The notes below the pieces were generated by a model, which made no database searches, had not been told where the DNA came from, and saw only the letters and a program-made list of their open reading frames with translations. DNA of 14,992 nucleotides from positions 1 to 14,992 of the forward strand of contig JANXZI010000470.1 of the NCBI GenBank assembly GCA_025355595.1. Direction: 5' to 3'. The stretch is from Spartobacteria bacterium. Lineage in GTDB: Bacteria > Verrucomicrobiota > Verrucomicrobiia > Chthoniobacterales > Chthoniobacteraceae. The translations under genes were made by a program, and so were the position numbers. Below, in pieces: positions 12,826-14,992 of the stretch. Each line of letters opens with the position of its first letter. Within the stretch, counting starts at the first letter, position 1.

Positions 12826-13860
12826 TCACTCATTCCGGATGATGACGAGGTGGCCGTCGAAGGACTTCGATTCGAACGTTGAAATTTGCAGCGCACTCGG
12901 GCCGGCGTGAATCACCGTGTCGCCGGAATCGAGGATGCCGTTCTTGTTCGTGTCCTCCATGAGCGCGCCGATGTGCTGGAAGTGTTTGCCGCCGGGATAG
13001 CGGACTGCGACGAGGTAGCCGGGCTTGATGTCGCGGCCCCATTTCAGCTCGCGGGAAAAAACGCCGTCGGCCAGATCGATCTCCGCGGCCTTCGGCCATT
13101 CGCTCACAACCATCTCCACGTTCCAATCACGCTTCAGTTCCGCGCCTTTCGCCCGGCTGGCGGCGGCCATGAGGACATCCGCGCAGTCCACGCCGATGTA
13201 GCGGTGGCTCTGCCATGGCACGCAGCCGAAGAGGCCGGGGACATTGAAATACGAGGTGAGGATGCCGAGGAAGCCGTCCGTCTTGCGCGCCGACAGGCGG
13301 AAGACGCGCGGGCTCATCCCGCGTTCGCCGCTCTCCGCGAGGCCCGCACTGCGCAGGATTTTTCCGTCGCGCCGGATTTCCACGTCGAACCAAAAGCTGC
13401 CGCAGTCCGTGTGGTAAAATGTTCCGCCGTCCGCGAAAGAGAGCGGGTGCGTGGCGTCCGCGTCCGCGGCCTTCCGCGGCCACACGGCGGCGTCGCGCTT
13501 GTCGCGGAAGGCGGTCAACTCGCGCCGCACGCTCGGGATTTTGGCGAAGCCGACCCATTTGTAGGGCTCCGGTTCCCACGGATGGTTGGCGTTTTTGTAA
13601 AAATCGCGCGTGTCGGGAATGATCTGCCACCAGCGGATTTCGTCGCCCGGCTTCGCGGCGACGGTCAGCGTGAGCGGTGCGTCTGCGCGGATTTCCGCAG
13701 GGCCTGCCTTCGCAGCGGCCCCGTCGCCAGCGCGCCACTGGATTTGCAGCGTGGCCGATTTCTCGCGGGGCAGTCCATCCGACGGATCGGGTGAGGTCAC
13801 CTGCGCGGATGCGGATGCGACGAGAGCGCCGGTGAGAAGCAGGAGGCGAAGGTTTTTCAT
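12826..13860 (-). CDS. secreted protein with possible NlpC/P60-like (papain-fold) domain
   Basis: From ATG 13860 the protein has 344 residues and begins with a signal peptide (MKNLRLLLLTGALVASASA, cleavage probably near residue 19-20), so it is exported. The middle region (about 60-190) is not recognised; it is rich in Trp and Tyr and looks like an extracellular beta domain. The C-terminal third has a candidate cysteine-peptidase layout: GVDCADVLMAAA with Cys226 near a helix start, then KHFQHIGAL with His296, and VIHAG with His318. Between the histidines lies DTNKNGILDSGD (303-314), which has the spacing of an EF-hand/dockerin calcium loop. The frame extends upstream to 14031, but that part is the translated repeat element at 13879-14029 and is not coding. 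AGG directly touches the ATG, too close to act as a ribosome site. Secretion is likely; peptidase activity is only suggested. Confidence 0.72.
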   Translation of the reverse strand: MKNLRLLLLTGALVASASAQVTSPDPSDGLPREKSATLQIQWRAGDGAAAKAGPAEIRADAPLTLTVAAKPGDEIRWWQIIPDTRDFYKNANHPWEPEPYKWVGFAKIPSVRRELTAFRDKRDAAVWPRKAADADATHPLSFADGGTFYHTDCGSFWFDVEIRRDGKILRSAGLAESGERGMSPRVFRLSARKTDGFLGILTSYFNVPGLFGCVPWQSHRYIGVDCADVLMAAASRAKGAELKRDWNVEMVVSEWPKAAEIDLADGVFSRELKWGRDIKPGYLVAVRYPGGKHFQHIGALMEDTNKNGILDSGDTVIHAGPSALQISTFESKSFDGHLVIIRNE

Positions 13861-13878
13861 CCTAAATTCAAGGGAGTG

Positions 13879-14029
13879 GAAACCACGAATGGACACGAAA
13901 CGACACGAATGAGGAGGGGCGCAGAAAGGGGAAGTGATCCTGCTGTCACTCATCCGATAAGTCCGCGCAACCGGGAGCTGTCCCGCGGAAGTTCCGTATT
14001 CGTGCCCGTTCGTGTCCATTCGTGGTTTC
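13879..14029. repeat. 151-bp element with 21-bp perfect inverted arms built of 10-bp repeats
   Basis: Arms 13879-13899 and 14009-14029 are perfect reverse complements over 21 bp. Each arm belongs to a period-10 array: three copies on the left (CACGAATGGA, CACGAAACGA, CACGAATGAG, 13884-13913) and three on the right in opposite orientation (ending 14024). The core between the arms (about 109 bp) has no recognised content. The element lies in the 219-bp gap between argS and the secreted-protein gene, beginning 19 bp upstream of that gene's start. Confidence 0.85.
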
Positions 14030-14079
14030 ACCCTCTGTGGTTCTTACGTTCATGCGGAGAGGATGCCGAAGCGTCCCGC

Positions 14080-14992
14080 TCACATCCGCTCCGGCACGCC
14101 GATGCCGAGGAGGTCGAGGCCCTTGGCGAGCACGCGGGCGGTCGTGTCGCAGAGCAGCAGGCGTGCGGTGCGGGCGGATTCCTCGGACTTCAGCACGGGG
14201 CAGCTCTCGAAGAACGAATGGAATGCGCCCGCGAGTTCGTAGAGGTAATTGCAGAGGAGATTCGGGCGGTGATCGTCGAGGATCATCGGGACGACCTCGC
14301 CAAACTGCGCGAGCTTTTTGGCGAGCGAAAGTTCACCCGGCTCGGAGAGCGTGACTGGCGACTGGTGACTGGTGACTGGTGAATCGCCGCCGCTGCCTGG
14401 GCACTGAGCACTGAGCATCGAGCACTGAATCCCTAGCTCCTTCGCCTTTCGAAAAATCGATCGAATCCGCACGTAGCTGTACTGCAGGTAGGGCGCGGTG
14501 TTGCCTTGGAAGCCCAGCATTTTGTCCCATGAAAAAACGTAGTCACTCTGCCGGTTCGGCAGCAGGTCGGCGTATTTCACGGCACCGAGGCCGACGATGC
14601 GCGCGACTTCGCGGCGCTCGGCCTCGGGCATTTCGGGACTTTTTTCCGTGACCGTCGCAAACGCGCGCTCCTCGGCCTCGTCGAGCAAGTCGGCGAGCTT
14701 CACGGTGTCGCCGCTGCGCGTTTTGAAAGGCTTGCCATCCTCGCCCATGATGCTGCCGAACCAGACGTGCGAGAGCTTCATCTTCACACGCGGCTGCCAG
14801 CGCGGCCAGATCGCAAAGAGCTGGCGGAAGTGGAGCTGCTGGCGCCCGTCGGTCACGTAGATGATTTCGTCGGGCGAGATTTCCCGGCTGCGGTAGTCGA
14901 GCGTGGCGAGATCGGTCGTGGTGTAGTTCGATGCGCCGTCGGCCTTCTGCACGAGCGCGGGCGCCGGCTTCCAGCCGTTCTCGTCCTTGATC
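14080..14992 (-). CDS. argS: arginyl-tRNA synthetase (5' partial)
   Basis: ArgRS charges tRNA-Arg with arginine. The frame is open to the right window edge, so the N-terminal part including the HIGH motif is outside; about 304 residues are visible. Recognised are NYTTTDLATLDYR, DGRQQLHFRQLFA, LSHVWFGSIMGEDG followed by GKPFKTRSGDTVKL (the ArgRS counterpart of KMSKS), VKYADLLPNRQSDYVFSWD, and the DALR anticodon-binding domain (APYLQYSYVRIRSIFRKA, LCNYLYELAGAFHSFFESCPVL, LLGIGVPERM). The normal C-terminus is reached at TGA 14080. Between the YVRIRSIFRKAKELG helix and LSEPGELSLAKKL is an insert of about 25 residues (nucleotides about 14351-14428) made of two repeat arrays, absent from typical ArgRS. 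Frame and conserved sequence resume perfectly after it, so the gene is probably functional. Confidence 0.97.
   Translation of the reverse strand, partial: IKDENGWKPAPALVQKADGASNYTTTDLATLDYRSREISPDEIIYVTDGRQQLHFRQLFAIWPRWQPRVKMKLSHVWFGSIMGEDGKPFKTRSGDTVKLADLLDEAEERAFATVTEKSPEMPEAERREVARIVGLGAVKYADLLPNRQSDYVFSWDKMLGFQGNTAPYLQYSYVRIRSIFRKAKELGIQCSMLSAQCPGSGGDSPVTSHQSPVTLSEPGELSLAKKLAQFGEVVPMILDDHRPNLLCNYLYELAGAFHSFFESCPVLKSEESARTARLLLCDTTARVLAKGLDLLGIGVPERM
14351..14428 (-). repeat. two different 7-bp repeat arrays inside argS coding sequence
   Basis: Array A (14351-14383, plus strand) reads GTGACTG, GCGACTG, GTGACTG, GTGACTG, GTGAA. Array B (14401-14428) reads GCACTGA, GCACTGA, GCATCGA, GCACTGA. 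They are separated by 17 bp. On the argS strand they encode DSPVTSHQSPVT and QCSMLSAQC, joined by PGSGG. Array A uses the same word as the purH-pdxJ element at 6517-6599. Confidence 0.88.

Noticed and set aside
13861..14031. Upstream extension of the secreted protein (57 extra residues)
   Set aside because: It is a translation of the 10-bp repeat element and would bury the signal peptide that begins at 13860.
14351..14428. CRISPR array
   Set aside because: The repeats are 7 bp, contiguous and without spacers, and they lie inside an intact coding frame.

Overview
The window is dense, GC-rich bacterial chromosome made mostly of housekeeping genes. It carries the 3' part of rpoC, purH, pdxJ-acpS, a two-gene methionine synthase and the 3' part of argS. 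The proteins look typical of Gram-negative-like bacteria. The short 7-bp and 10-bp repeat arrays, some read through inside genes as peptides such as STLNSQL or VTSHQSPVT, and the absence of clear Shine-Dalgarno sequences suggest a member of the Verrucomicrobiota. That placement rests on general familiarity with such genomes and was not searched.

Layout, left to right. The plus strand carries rpoC (its 5' end lies outside the window), closed by a strong intrinsic terminator at 3767-3799. About 250 bp (3800-4049) follow in which I see nothing recognisable. A minus-strand orphan membrane protein (4050-4757) is divergent from purH (4985-6511), with a promoter candidate just before purH. An inverted pair of 7-bp repeat arrays separates purH from pdxJ (6614-7345), which sits 3 nt before acpS (7349-7738). 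No convincing terminator is visible in the 81 bp between acpS and the convergent metH genes.

The minus strand from 12402 down to 7820 is the most unusual part. Cobalamin-dependent methionine synthase is split cleanly at the linker between its homocysteine-binding domain (11329-12402) and its folate/B12/reactivation domains (7820-10645). A complete type II vapBC toxin-antitoxin pair sits exactly in the gap. The order is metH-N, vapB, vapC, metH-C, with a gap of about 25 nt, then an ATGA overlap, then a TGATG overlap, so the toxin stop codon is fused to a possible start of the catalytic C-terminal half. A candidate promoter and palindromic operator for vapBC overlap the end of metH-N. Upstream of metH-N lie a hairpin/operator-like inverted repeat and the frameshifted remnant of a second PIN-domain toxin.

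Farther right are a secreted papain-fold-like protein with a calcium-loop motif (12826-13860), an element with 21-bp inverted arms made of 10-bp repeats (13879-14029), and the 3' part of argS (14080 to the window end). argS, like metH-C, has short repeat arrays inserted in frame in its coding sequence. The most notable candidates for new biology are the toxin-antitoxin module wired into a split essential-metabolism enzyme, and the repeat arrays that occur both between genes and inside conserved enzymes, always in the orientation that can be read without stop codons.
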